From NCBI GenBank assembly GCA_964624585.1, contig CAZUXE010000029.1, forward strand, positions 1-19,693: 19,693 bases of DNA. Direction: 5' to 3'. Both the position numbers and the translations under genes were made by a program. A model generated the notes under the pieces. The model had not been told where the DNA came from. It searched no databases and saw nothing but the letters and a program-made list of their open reading frames with translations. Source of the DNA: CAZUXE01 sp964624585 (GTDB taxonomy: Bacteria > Hydrothermota > Tepidihabitantia > B3-TA06). Positions 7,166 through 14,897 of this stretch are shown piece by piece. The first letter of the stretch is position 1; every line of letters begins with the position of its first letter.

Positions 7166-7993
7166 ATGGTTAGCCTTTTTTTAGTCCTTTTTTCAGCAAT
7201 AGAACTAAGTTTGTCGGAAGATAATCTACAGCAAGGGCAAGTGTGTTACGTAAAGCTTGTTACAGATGAACAAGGATTACTTTCTTTAACCTACAGGGGC
7301 GAACCTTATCCGCTTATTCCTTATAAAAATTACTACATTTCGGCAATTGGCACTTCGTATAAAACTTCCTGTGGCCGTAAAGCAATAAAGGTTTATTTCA
7401 GCAACTCTAAAAGAAAACTGGTTATTGATACCGCTATTATTGTTAGGCCAAGAAAATTCCGCAAATCTGTTATAAAACTTTCCAGCTCTAAACAGTCGGC
7501 AATTGATACTTCAAGACAGCGTCGAAAAAAAGAGGAGTATAAAGAAGTAGTCGCGGCAATTAACGCACCGTCGATTGATTTTTACTCCATATATCCTGAA
7601 ATTCTGCCTTGTCGTAAAAATATTTCCGGTACCTATGGCGATGAGCGATGGGCTAATGGGAAAAAATTGTGGAATCATTCAGGACTCGACTTTGCAGTTC
7701 CGAAATGGACACCTATTCTTGCGCCTTGCGTAGCTAAGGTTATAATGGCGCGTGATACCTTTATAAGGCAGGGGAATTTTGTTATGCTTGACCATGGAGC
7801 CGGTTTGAAAACCCTCTACTATCACATGGTTAAACGAAATGTTGAAGAAGGAGATGTCGTTGTAACAGGAGATACATTGGGATTTGTTGGTTCAACCGGA
7901 CTTTCCACCGGTCCTCATTTACATATGAGTGTCTATATTCACGGCATACCGGTTGATCCTTTATACTGGCTTGAGAAAAAGGAGAAACCTTGA
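7166..7993 (+). CDS. Secreted M23 family metallopeptidase with N-terminal Ig-like domain
   Basis: This 275-residue exported protein has a short hydrophobic signal (residues 1-17) without a classical basic start. A beta-rich N-terminal domain (about 22-105; QGQVCYVKL, YRGEPYPLIPY, YYISAIGTSY) resembles the domain preceding many M23 catalytic domains. A basic, helical linker follows (about 108-132). In the LytM domain, His171 and Asp175 (HSGLD) and His253 (PHLHMS, with His251) are the zinc ligands, and His220 in YYHMV is the second catalytic histidine. It should cut peptidoglycan peptide cross-links in the periplasm. It differs from the 1798-2820 peptidase in lacking the anchor and coiled coil. 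Its TGA overlaps the TTG of the next gene, so translation is coupled. Confidence 0.88.
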   Translation: MVSLFLVLFSAIELSLSEDNLQQGQVCYVKLVTDEQGLLSLTYRGEPYPLIPYKNYYISAIGTSYKTSCGRKAIKVYFSNSKRKLVIDTAIIVRPRKFRKSVIKLSSSKQSAIDTSRQRRKKEEYKEVVAAINAPSIDFYSIYPEILPCRKNISGTYGDERWANGKKLWNHSGLDFAVPKWTPILAPCVAKVIMARDTFIRQGNFVMLDHGAGLKTLYYHMVKRNVEEGDVVVTGDTLGFVGSTGLSTGPHLHMSVYIHGIPVDPLYWLEKKEKP

Positions 7994-9261
7994 GCAATAA
8001 AAAAACCGAAAAGAGATTGAAAAAATTACCGTTGATTATTACCCTAGCTGTTTTAACTGTTTTAGCCATAGTGGGAGTGGCACTTGCTTCCACAGGTGTT
8101 ATATCTGGCAGAGCGGATACTGATACCTCTGTGGATACCGATACGTCTACGGATACGGATACCTTAAAACCTAAACCATTAAGGCTTACTATTGCCGCTG
8201 TTGGAGATATTATGATGGGTACAGATTACCCTTCTCCAAAATTGCCTCCCCAAAACGGCGCCCTCCTTTTTGCTCAGGCGGCACCTGTGTTGCGAGCAGT
8301 GGATATTGCCTTTGGGAATCTTGAGGGGCCTATAACAAGCTCCAAAGGATGCGCTAAAAACACTGCTTCCGGTAAGTCGTTTGCTTTCCGTTCGCCTCCT
8401 ACTCTTGCCGGAAATCTCCTAAGCGCTGGATTTGACGTAATGAGTTTGGCTAACAACCATTCCCGTGATTTTGGTTACGCAGGTATGAGTCAAACGAAAC
8501 GGATTCTTGATAGCTTGGGCATTAAATACTCTTCAAAGAACGGTGAAATTGCTGAATTTGAAATAAAGGGCTTAAAAATTGGACTGATAGCCTTTTCAAC
8601 AGGTTCTGCCCCACGCTCTATTCTTAATATTGATATGTGTCGCAGTGAGGTTGAAAAACTGGCTCTGCAATACGACATCCTTATAGTCAGTTTCCATGGC
8701 GGAACAGAAGGAACAAAGGCCTTGCACACTGCGAATAAATTTGAAAATCTTTACGGCGAACCGCGAGGCAATGTGGTAAAATTTGCGCATCAGATGATAG
8801 ATGCCGGAGCCGATATTGTTATAGGTCATGGGCCTCATGTTCCAAGAGCAATGGAGATCTACAAACATAAAATTATAGCCTATAGTTTGGGAAATTTTTG
8901 TACATATAGATGTATGCGGCTTTCCGCAGAGCTTGGTTATGCACCAATAGTTGTGTTTGAGCTTGACTCTACAGGCAACTTTATGCAAGGTGAAGTGCAT
9001 TCTTTTAGACAATTTCCGCCAGGGGGACCAAGATTGGATAGTACAGAGCAGGCCTTCAAGCTTATATGTAAGCTTTCTACTGCGGATTTTCCCAACTCAG
9101 CGCCACAATTTGGAAAAAGTATGAAGTTTTATTCACCGGAATTTACCGATACTGCTTCCTCAAAATCAGCTGATGCTGTGCCGTTGAAACCAGAACCGGA
9201 TAGCTCTTCTTGCAATGATTCATCTGCTAAACCTATGCTGAAACCCCAAAGGACCTCTTAG
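7990..9261 (+). CDS. CapA-family (PGA_cap) metallophosphoesterase-fold protein
   Basis: This 423-residue protein has the PgsA/CapA calcineurin-like fold, which in capsule producers acts in poly-gamma-glutamate synthesis or export. A basic cytoplasmic tip and a membrane segment (about 14-36) are followed by an Asp-Thr repeat linker (43-58), then the extracytoplasmic domain. Family motifs are in order: GDIMMG (72-77), FGNLEGPI, LANNHSRDFG, VSFHGGTEG, and GHGPHVPRAMEIYKHKIIAYSLGNF (given in part). A low-complexity Pro/Lys/Ser tail follows from about residue 385. No capB or capC neighbours are present, so capsule synthesis cannot be claimed. Pairing with an M23 peptidase points to cell-wall work. 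The start is TTG, overlapping the M23 stop by 4 nt. Confidence 0.85.
   Translation: MSNKKTEKRLKKLPLIITLAVLTVLAIVGVALASTGVISGRADTDTSVDTDTSTDTDTLKPKPLRLTIAAVGDIMMGTDYPSPKLPPQNGALLFAQAAPVLRAVDIAFGNLEGPITSSKGCAKNTASGKSFAFRSPPTLAGNLLSAGFDVMSLANNHSRDFGYAGMSQTKRILDSLGIKYSSKNGEIAEFEIKGLKIGLIAFSTGSAPRSILNIDMCRSEVEKLALQYDILIVSFHGGTEGTKALHTANKFENLYGEPRGNVVKFAHQMIDAGADIVIGHGPHVPRAMEIYKHKIIAYSLGNFCTYRCMRLSAELGYAPIVVFELDSTGNFMQGEVHSFRQFPPGGPRLDSTEQAFKLICKLSTADFPNSAPQFGKSMKFYSPEFTDTASSKSADAVPLKPEPDSSSCNDSSAKPMLKPQRTS
8116..8163 (+). repeat. In-frame Asp-Thr repeat in the CapA linker
   Basis: Sixteen codons encode DTDTSV, DTDTST, DTDT, an 18-bp unit repeated about 2.7 times with silent differences among the Thr codons. 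It forms an acidic, flexible spacer between the membrane segment and the phosphoesterase domain. Length variation between strains would be expected. Confidence 0.7.
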
Positions 9262-9323
9262 TTTTCAATAATTGATAAAAGCCTTAGATGACAAGTCAAA
9301 GATTTTGTAATACATCCTCCACA

Positions 9324-10646
9324 ATGGATATTGAAGCTGTTACAGTTGTAGGCGGAGGTTTAGCTGGTTGTTCTGCAGCTCTTGAGCTTGCCAAACGCGG
9401 GATTCAGGTAAAGCTTTTTGAAATGCGTCCGCAACATTCTACACTGGCCCACATCACAGATAAACTTGCAGAATTGGTTTGCTCCAATTCCCTTGGCTCT
9501 AACCGCAAAACTAGAGCTTTAGGGTTACTAAAAGAAGAGCTACGGATGCTTGACTGTGAGATTCTGAAGATTGCCGAAGATTGCGCTGTGCCGGCTGGAA
9601 CCGCTTTAACAGTGGATAGGGAACGTTTTGCTTCGCAAGTAACCGATACGATAAAGAAACATCCCCTAATTCAAGTTATCAGAGAAGAAGTTTCAACAAT
9701 ACCCCAAGGAACGGCAATACTTGCCTCTGGTCCATTGACCTCCTCTGCTCTTGCTAAAGCTATTGCAGGATTCTGCGGAACAGAATATCTATATTTCTAC
9801 GATGCTATAGCACCAATTGTATCGCGCGCGTCATTGGACTTATCCATTCTTGTTAAGGCCGCTCGTTATGATGCCGGAGAAGCAGGTTTTCTTAACGCTT
9901 TTATGGAAAAAGATGAATATATGGAATTCTATAGACAGCTTGTCAACGCAGAACAGCATGAATTGAATGAGGCGGATAAAGATAGGTCTTACTTTGAGGG
10001 TTGTCTTCCTGTTGAAGAGATCGCACGAAGAGGTGAACGTTCACTTGCCTATGGTCCACTGCGGCCTACTGGTTTCAAAAATGCACAGGGTAGGCGTCCT
10101 TTTGTCGTAATTCAGTTACGTCCTGAAAATAAAGAACACACCATGTATAACCTTGTAGGTTTTCAAACGAATCTTCGCAATAAAGAACAGGAAAGGGTTT
10201 TTAGAATGATTCCTGGACTTAAAACAGCAGAGTTTCTTCGTTATGGAAGAATGCACAGGAATACCTATATTCAGGCCCCTAATTTAATTCATCCAACCTT
10301 GCAATTTAGAAACCGCGCCAACCTTTTTGTCGCAGGTCAACTTTCAGGCGCAGAAGGCTATCTTTGCGCTTTTGCTACGGGATTAGTTGCCGGTATGAAC
10401 GCCGCGCGAGTCTGTGCCGCTAAATCACCTATTGTTCTTCCTTATCAGACCATGCTAGGGGCGCTTCTTGTTCGTATGGCTGGCTATGGCGAATTTGCAT
10501 CCCTCAACCCCCGTTATTCTCCTATCAAGCCAATGCTGGCCTTGCTACCAACACTTAATGACGCTCCGCGTTCCAAAGACCTCAGACGTGAAGCTTATGC
10601 CGAACGCAGCATTGCTTCCTTAAAATTGTTTCTGGAAAACCTCTAA
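9324..10646 (+). CDS. trmFO: Methylenetetrahydrofolate--tRNA-(uracil-5-)-methyltransferase TrmFO
   Basis: TrmFO makes m5U54 in the T-loop of tRNA using methylenetetrahydrofolate and FAD. The N-terminal dinucleotide motif VVGGGLAGCSAALELAKRG binds FAD. The family motifs VCSNSLGSN, CAVPAGTALTVDR, YFEGCLPVEEIARRG, GPLRPTGF and GQLSGAEGY are all present. I choose the ATG at 9324 (440 residues). From this Met the first motif cysteine is residue 53, the same number as catalytic Cys53 of Bacillus subtilis TrmFO, and the second is Cys227 against Cys226. An upstream in-frame ATG at 9288 adds 12 unconserved residues. Neither start has a clear Shine-Dalgarno. It follows capA by 62 bp with no terminator, so it may be cotranscribed. 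Confidence 0.95.
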   Translation: MDIEAVTVVGGGLAGCSAALELAKRGIQVKLFEMRPQHSTLAHITDKLAELVCSNSLGSNRKTRALGLLKEELRMLDCEILKIAEDCAVPAGTALTVDRERFASQVTDTIKKHPLIQVIREEVSTIPQGTAILASGPLTSSALAKAIAGFCGTEYLYFYDAIAPIVSRASLDLSILVKAARYDAGEAGFLNAFMEKDEYMEFYRQLVNAEQHELNEADKDRSYFEGCLPVEEIARRGERSLAYGPLRPTGFKNAQGRRPFVVIQLRPENKEHTMYNLVGFQTNLRNKEQERVFRMIPGLKTAEFLRYGRMHRNTYIQAPNLIHPTLQFRNRANLFVAGQLSGAEGYLCAFATGLVAGMNAARVCAAKSPIVLPYQTMLGALLVRMAGYGEFASLNPRYSPIKPMLALLPTLNDAPRSKDLRREAYAERSIASLKLFLENL

Positions 10647-10694
10647 ATTAATCCACTTTATACTTAACACCATCCATTCCTCGGTAGATAAGGT

Positions 10695-11033
10695 TTAGCG
10701 GTGATTTAATATCATCTCTTCAATTTTCAATTCGCACCTTGGCGCTTCTAATGTTTTACGAAATTGCTCCTGGATTTCGGCTGAAAATCCATCTATTTCC
10801 TTGGCCCTGAAGCGGGAATGTACAGAATGCCCTCTTTTTCTCATAAGTCTTAGCAAAGATTCATAGGTTTTGTCTGAAGTGTAACGTTCAAGGGTGTAGC
10901 AGGCAACAAAAGCGCCGCATTCAGAACATTTAACATATACCTTTATTGGACTTCCCTTTTCTACCCTAAGCAGGTTTTCGGTATTTTTGCAACCGCATTT
11001 AGGGCATGTTTCAACTTTAACATTGAAAGACAT
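10695..11033 (-). CDS. Zinc-ribbon protein of unknown function
   Basis: This 112-residue cytosolic protein has an N-terminal zinc ribbon with two Cys pairs, CPKC (10-13) and CSEC (about 36-39), separated by a short beta hairpin (NLLRVEKGSPIKVYVK). The ribbon is followed by GAFVACYTLERYTSDKTYESLLRLM and a basic region with RGHSVHSRFR. The C-terminal third looks helical and acidic. I do not recognise a named family. The single ribbon with basic residues suggests nucleic-acid or ribosome contact, which is inference. AAGGAGG lies a few bases before the ATG. Possible promoter elements include TATAAT (11070-11065). The gene is convergent with trmFO and may also be read from the SLC13 transcript upstream. 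Confidence 0.75.
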   Translation of the reverse strand: MSFNVKVETCPKCGCKNTENLLRVEKGSPIKVYVKCSECGAFVACYTLERYTSDKTYESLLRLMRKRGHSVHSRFRAKEIDGFSAEIQEQFRKTLEAPRCELKIEEMILNHR

Positions 11034-11045
11034 AAATATCCTCCT

Positions 11046-11156
11046 TATGCCGAAATAAATTGTAATTATAACGTATTACTTAACAGATGAAGTTGTAGAT
11101 ACGTTATTAGATATCACATTCTTGGCTTTTTTATCCTAAAGCCTATGCCGAAATAA
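11046..11156. repeat. 13-bp direct repeats bracketing the zinc-ribbon upstream region
   Basis: The 13-mer tatgccgaaataa occurs at 11046-11058, in the zinc-ribbon leader, and again at 11144-11156, across the SLC13 stop codon. The copies are 98 bp apart and identical, with flanks that diverge. They may be the trace of a short duplication or deletion-prone ends. No mobile element lies between them. Confidence 0.5.
11124..11143 (-). terminator. Weak hairpin after the SLC13 stop codon
   Basis: GGCTTT (11124-11129) pairs with AAAGCC (11138-11143) around an 8-nt loop. On the minus strand it follows the SLC13 stop directly but has no T run after it, so termination is doubtful. Read-through into the zinc-ribbon gene is plausible. 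Confidence 0.3.
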
Positions 11157-12507
11157 TATTTAGTCGAGGCCATATTATCAAGCCGAATAGCAGAATTAGC
11201 GCAACAGCCATTACGGCTATAAGAATTCCAGTACGGAACATATGTTTAACCTTAAGCAATCCTGAACCAAAGGCAATTGCGTTTGGAGGCGTTGATACAG
11301 GAAGAAGCATTGATGCAGATGCCGCCATTGCCACAGATATGGCCAATCGATAGCCGCCGGTAGACATTCCGAATCCTAAAGCGAGTGGTATAATGAGAGC
11401 AGCAGATGAAGTGTTGGATATAAAATTGGTGAGTATTACTGTCAATAAGACAAAACCGATAAATAGTGGAACAGGGGAAAGTGCGCCTAAGCCTAAGGAA
11501 TTAACCATCCATTTGTCAAGCCCTGAAGCTAGAACAGCCTTGCCAAGGGCCAGACCACCGCCCATAAGTATTAGTACGTCCCATCCAAGTTTGCGAAAGT
11601 GTTTTCTTCCCAAAAGACCTAAAGAAAAGAAGATTATTGCAGGAAGTAAGGCAATTATAGCGTTCGGGATTTTGTGTATTTTTTGTGTTAACCAACCTGT
11701 TACCGTTAGAGCCAGTGTAATTAGTACTATCCATTCCTTCCAACTCATATTGGTTGATTTCGTTATGGAAAATTCCAGTGTTTTAGTTTTTGGCTTAAAG
11801 AGAATTAGAATTAGTCCCCAGGTAATAAATAAAAGCACTACAGTTAGAGGAAAAGCCAGCCCCATCCAATCAAGAAAGTTTATTCCGATACCCGCATCCC
11901 TTAAAGCGGCTATTGCTATAGCGTTAGGCGGTGTTCCTATTGGAGTGGCCATACCGCCAAGGTTTGCGGCAAAGGGGATTCCCAAAATAAGTCCAATACG
12001 TATAGGATCTTTTGAGTTAATTGAGTTGATAAGCGGAAGAGCCACTGCAATCATCAATGCGGTTGCTGCAGTGTTAGACATCCACATTGACAATAATGCG
12101 GTTACCCCCATAAAGCCTGCCAAAATAGCCCATGGACGTTTACCCACCCTTCTTAATATTGCCGACGCCAGCAGGGAATCCAGAGAATAGGTTTCAAGTC
12201 CTTTTGCCAGAACAAAACCTCCGAGGAATAAAAGAATTACCGGAGAAAAGAATTGGGCAAGAAAGTCCTTGTAACTTACGGAAGTTGCGGTAATATGTTG
12301 TGGTACGAATATGGCAAGGAGTCCTACTATAATAAAAGATGTGATGTAGAGGGGAATAGCTTCAGATACCCATAAAATTAAAGCTAAAGCAAATACCGCA
12401 AGGGTATTTTGAGCGCCCTTGTCCATTCCGGGAATAGGAATGATAATTAGAGTAATAAATACAGCAGCAGCTAATGATACAAATAAAACACGTAGGGACG
12501 GTTTCAC
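11143..12507 (-). CDS. SLC13/DASS family sodium-coupled anion transporter
   Basis: This 454-residue inner-membrane carrier of the divalent anion:sodium symporter family has about 11-12 hydrophobic segments and the two inverted halves of the fold. Each half carries the diagnostic Ser-Asn-Thr motif (SNT 144-146 and 364-366) and a TPPNA loop (192-196 and 406-410), which form the sodium and substrate site in VcINDY. Substrates in the family are dicarboxylates, citrate or sulfate. Sequence alone does not decide among them, and no adjacent metabolic genes help. The start is GTG at 12507, immediately after the rseP stop, with GGAGGA as ribosome site. It is therefore the last translated gene of the ispD-dxr-rseP run. 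Confidence 0.9.
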   Translation of the reverse strand: MKPSLRVLFVSLAAAVFITLIIIPIPGMDKGAQNTLAVFALALILWVSEAIPLYITSFIIVGLLAIFVPQHITATSVSYKDFLAQFFSPVILLFLGGFVLAKGLETYSLDSLLASAILRRVGKRPWAILAGFMGVTALLSMWMSNTAATALMIAVALPLINSINSKDPIRIGLILGIPFAANLGGMATPIGTPPNAIAIAALRDAGIGINFLDWMGLAFPLTVVLLFITWGLILILFKPKTKTLEFSITKSTNMSWKEWIVLITLALTVTGWLTQKIHKIPNAIIALLPAIIFFSLGLLGRKHFRKLGWDVLILMGGGLALGKAVLASGLDKWMVNSLGLGALSPVPLFIGFVLLTVILTNFISNTSSAALIIPLALGFGMSTGGYRLAISVAMAASASMLLPVSTPPNAIAFGSGLLKVKHMFRTGILIAVMAVALILLFGLIIWPRLNIISA

Positions 12508-13761
12508 TTATCCTCCAGTGATTAGTCTTGATATATCATTAAATAGAGTAAAACCTACCAATAAGAGCAGGACGATAAATCCAATATTTATTGAAATTGT
12601 CCATACCATTTTACCAAAATTCTTGCCACGGATTTTTTCTATAATGAAGATAAGTATCCTGCCGCCATCAAGAGCTGGAATGGGTAACATATTAACAACA
12701 GCTAAACTTATCGATAGATAAGCAAGTAAAGAAAGCAATGAACTAAGCCCCCATCGGCGACTCTGGGCTGAGAGATCGGCTATAAGAATAACCCCCCCTA
12801 AATTACGGGCGGATTCTTTACCGGTAATTAATCTACCTAGTAGAACAAATGTTTGTCCAGTTATCTCCAATGTACGTCTAACAGGTAACCAAAGAGCTTC
12901 ACCAAATTTTATAGGTCGTGTAGGACTGGCGACAACAATACCTATACCCCGTTGTTTGGTCATTCTTAAGGTTTCTGGTTGAATATTTGCAGTAAAGGTA
13001 TCATTGTTTCGTAGCCATATAAACTTAAAGGAGCGCAAGGTATCCGATTGATTCATATAGTCAAGTAAATTCACCCACGACTTTATAGGCATACTATCAA
13101 TTGCAATAATAAGATCGCCTTTCTTAAGGCCAGCCTTAGCTGCCGGGGAATTGGTTTGAACATTTCCTATTCTAGGAGTTAACCTTGCTCTCAAATGCAT
13201 TGAATCGCTTGGAGACAAGCTTAAGGTTAATTTCCTACCTTCTCTAAATATACTGACTCTTACAGTTTTTTTATTTGAAATACTTCGGGTAAAATCGGAA
13301 AAACTGTGTATTTGTTTTCCATTTACTGCAATTACACTATCGCCTGGCATAAACCCAGACTTGGTAAGAACAGATTTCTCTGGAAAATCCAGAACAGGCG
13401 GAAATATTTCTACTCCCCAACCTAGACCAATTATAAAATAGATGAGTATTGCCAGAATAAAATTGGTAATTATTCCTCCGGCTGTAGTAACTGTTTTTCG
13501 CCAGAATGGAAATGCGAAAAATCCTTTCGGGTCATCAAAATCTTCACCCTTAAATTTAACGTAACCACCAAGGGGTATTACTGAAAGTTGATAGACGGTT
13601 TCTCCATTACCCCATTTGAAAATACCCGGACCAAAACCAATGGAAAATTTTTCAACCGGTATTTTTACAAATTTTGCAGTAAGCAAATGTCCCAGTTCAT
13701 GGAAGCCAATGAGTACAAGAAAAACAACAACAACGGTTAGAATGTCAAGTACGGATTGCAT
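12508..13761 (-). CDS. rseP: RseP-type site-2 protease (M50B)
   Basis: This 417-residue intramembrane zinc protease cuts membrane-embedded substrates such as anti-sigma factors and leftover signal peptides. HELGH (21-25) in the first membrane segment supplies the zinc His pair and catalytic Glu. The third ligand lies in the late NMLPIPALDGG motif. Two PDZ domains lie between, marked by KSGFMPGDSVIAVNGK and KAGLKKGDLIIAIDSMP, as in the E. coli-type protein. Other RseP markers are PLGGYVKFKGED and the membrane segment after AGGIITNFILA. The ATG is preceded by AGGAG and overlaps the 3' end of dxr by 17 nt. No sigma factor or anti-sigma gene is in the window, so the regulated pathway is unknown. 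Confidence 0.95.
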   Translation of the reverse strand: MQSVLDILTVVVVFLVLIGFHELGHLLTAKFVKIPVEKFSIGFGPGIFKWGNGETVYQLSVIPLGGYVKFKGEDFDDPKGFFAFPFWRKTVTTAGGIITNFILAILIYFIIGLGWGVEIFPPVLDFPEKSVLTKSGFMPGDSVIAVNGKQIHSFSDFTRSISNKKTVRVSIFREGRKLTLSLSPSDSMHLRARLTPRIGNVQTNSPAAKAGLKKGDLIIAIDSMPIKSWVNLLDYMNQSDTLRSFKFIWLRNNDTFTANIQPETLRMTKQRGIGIVVASPTRPIKFGEALWLPVRRTLEITGQTFVLLGRLITGKESARNLGGVILIADLSAQSRRWGLSSLLSLLAYLSISLAVVNMLPIPALDGGRILIFIIEKIRGKNFGKMVWTISINIGFIVLLLLVGFTLFNDISRLITGG

Positions 13762-14887
13762 TACACTCCTTTATAACGTAATCTCTAGCAAGACCTTCAG
13801 CCTTGCGGATTTCATTTATAGAAGGGGCATCAATTTTCTCCAAAGAATCCAACGCGCCTTCAATTAACTGAGGTATTCTTTTGAAACTAATCTTTCCTGC
13901 AAGGAATTGATTAACAGCCTCATAATCTGCTGCTTGCAGTATGGCAGGACTTGTTCCACCATGTTTTAGAGCTTCATAGGCTAGTTTAAGGCATGGAAAG
14001 CGTTCTGTATCCGGTTTCTCAAAAGTTAAAGCGCCTACCTCAACAAGGTTAAGGGAATTAACAAGATTTAGGGTACGTTTGGGATAGCTTAGGGCATAGG
14101 CAATAGGTAATCTCATATCTGGAAGTGCCATTTGAGCCAGAATAGAGGAATCGTTGAATTCGACCATAGAATGAATAATTGACTGAGGATGCACAATAAC
14201 ATCTATCAAATCTGGTTCTATTCCAAAAAGGTAATGTGCTTCAATAACCTCAAAACCTTTATTCATTAATGTAGCCGAATCAACAGTAATTCTTGCACCC
14301 ATATTCCAGGTAGGATGCGCAAGAACATCATCAACACTTGCATCTTTGAAACTTTTATTTCTGAATGGGCCGCCTGATGCTGTTAGAATCAATTTCTTTA
14401 CATCCCCCAGCTTCCTTCCGTCAAGACATTGATGTAAGGCGTTATGTTCTGAGTCAATAGGTAAAAGCTCTCCGCCGCCTTGCTTTAAGGCTTGAATAAC
14501 AATGTTACCAAAACTCACAAGAATTTCTTTTGTAGCTAAAGCGACACGTTTTCCTGTTTCCAAGGCCTTAAGCACTGCTTGCACTGTAGATGTACCCGTC
14601 ATCGCGACTACAAGGATATCAGTTTCTGCTTCCTCACCCAGAAGAGTTAGGGCATCATGTCCGCAGGATATATCAGAGATATCGTTTGAAGATAAGGTAT
14701 TGCAGGAGTTAGTATCAAGGACAACTGCCTTCCGCGGCGCGAATTCCTCAATCTGTTCCTTTAGTAGGTCGGTATTGCAATTTGCCGCAAGTGCCGATAT
14801 TTGGAAACTATCTTTCATTGAACGGATTACATCAAGGGTTAGTCTACCAATAGTTCCTGTAGAGCCTAGAATACTGACTTTTTTCAC
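13745..14887 (-). CDS. dxr: 1-deoxy-D-xylulose 5-phosphate reductoisomerase
   Basis: Dxr converts DXP to MEP with NADPH, the first committed step of the MEP isoprenoid pathway. At 380 residues it is full length. The NADPH motif GSTGTIG is at 8-14. The metal and substrate residues are in PIDSEHNAL (Asp145, Glu147), TASGGPFR, and HPTWNMGARITVDSATLMNKG (given in part). The usual LANKESLV motif reads LATKEILV: Lys120 and Glu121 stay, but the preceding Asn is Thr and the following Ser is Ile. The start is GTG at 14887 with no strong Shine-Dalgarno, 10 bp after the ispD stop, so reinitiation after ispD is likely. Its 3' end overlaps rseP, a common bacterial neighbour. Confidence 0.96.
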   Translation of the reverse strand: MKKVSILGSTGTIGRLTLDVIRSMKDSFQISALAANCNTDLLKEQIEEFAPRKAVVLDTNSCNTLSSNDISDISCGHDALTLLGEEAETDILVVAMTGTSTVQAVLKALETGKRVALATKEILVSFGNIVIQALKQGGGELLPIDSEHNALHQCLDGRKLGDVKKLILTASGGPFRNKSFKDASVDDVLAHPTWNMGARITVDSATLMNKGFEVIEAHYLFGIEPDLIDVIVHPQSIIHSMVEFNDSSILAQMALPDMRLPIAYALSYPKRTLNLVNSLNLVEVGALTFEKPDTERFPCLKLAYEALKHGGTSPAILQAADYEAVNQFLAGKISFKRIPQLIEGALDSLEKIDAPSINEIRKAEGLARDYVIKECNAIRT

Positions 14888-14897
14888 GTTTTACAAA

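Noticed and set aside
8116..8163. Short GATAC-like repeats as a CRISPR or regulatory array
   Set aside because: They are in-frame Asp-Thr codons of the CapA linker, with codon-phase variation and no spacers.
8596..9012. 138-residue minus-strand frame inside the capA gene
   Set aside because: It lies antisense to conserved CapA motifs and has no ribosome site or recognisable domain.
11393..12190. 265-residue open frame opposite the SLC13 transporter
   Set aside because: It is the antisense shadow of a clear transporter gene, has Ser/Ile/Ala-rich low-information sequence and no ribosome site.
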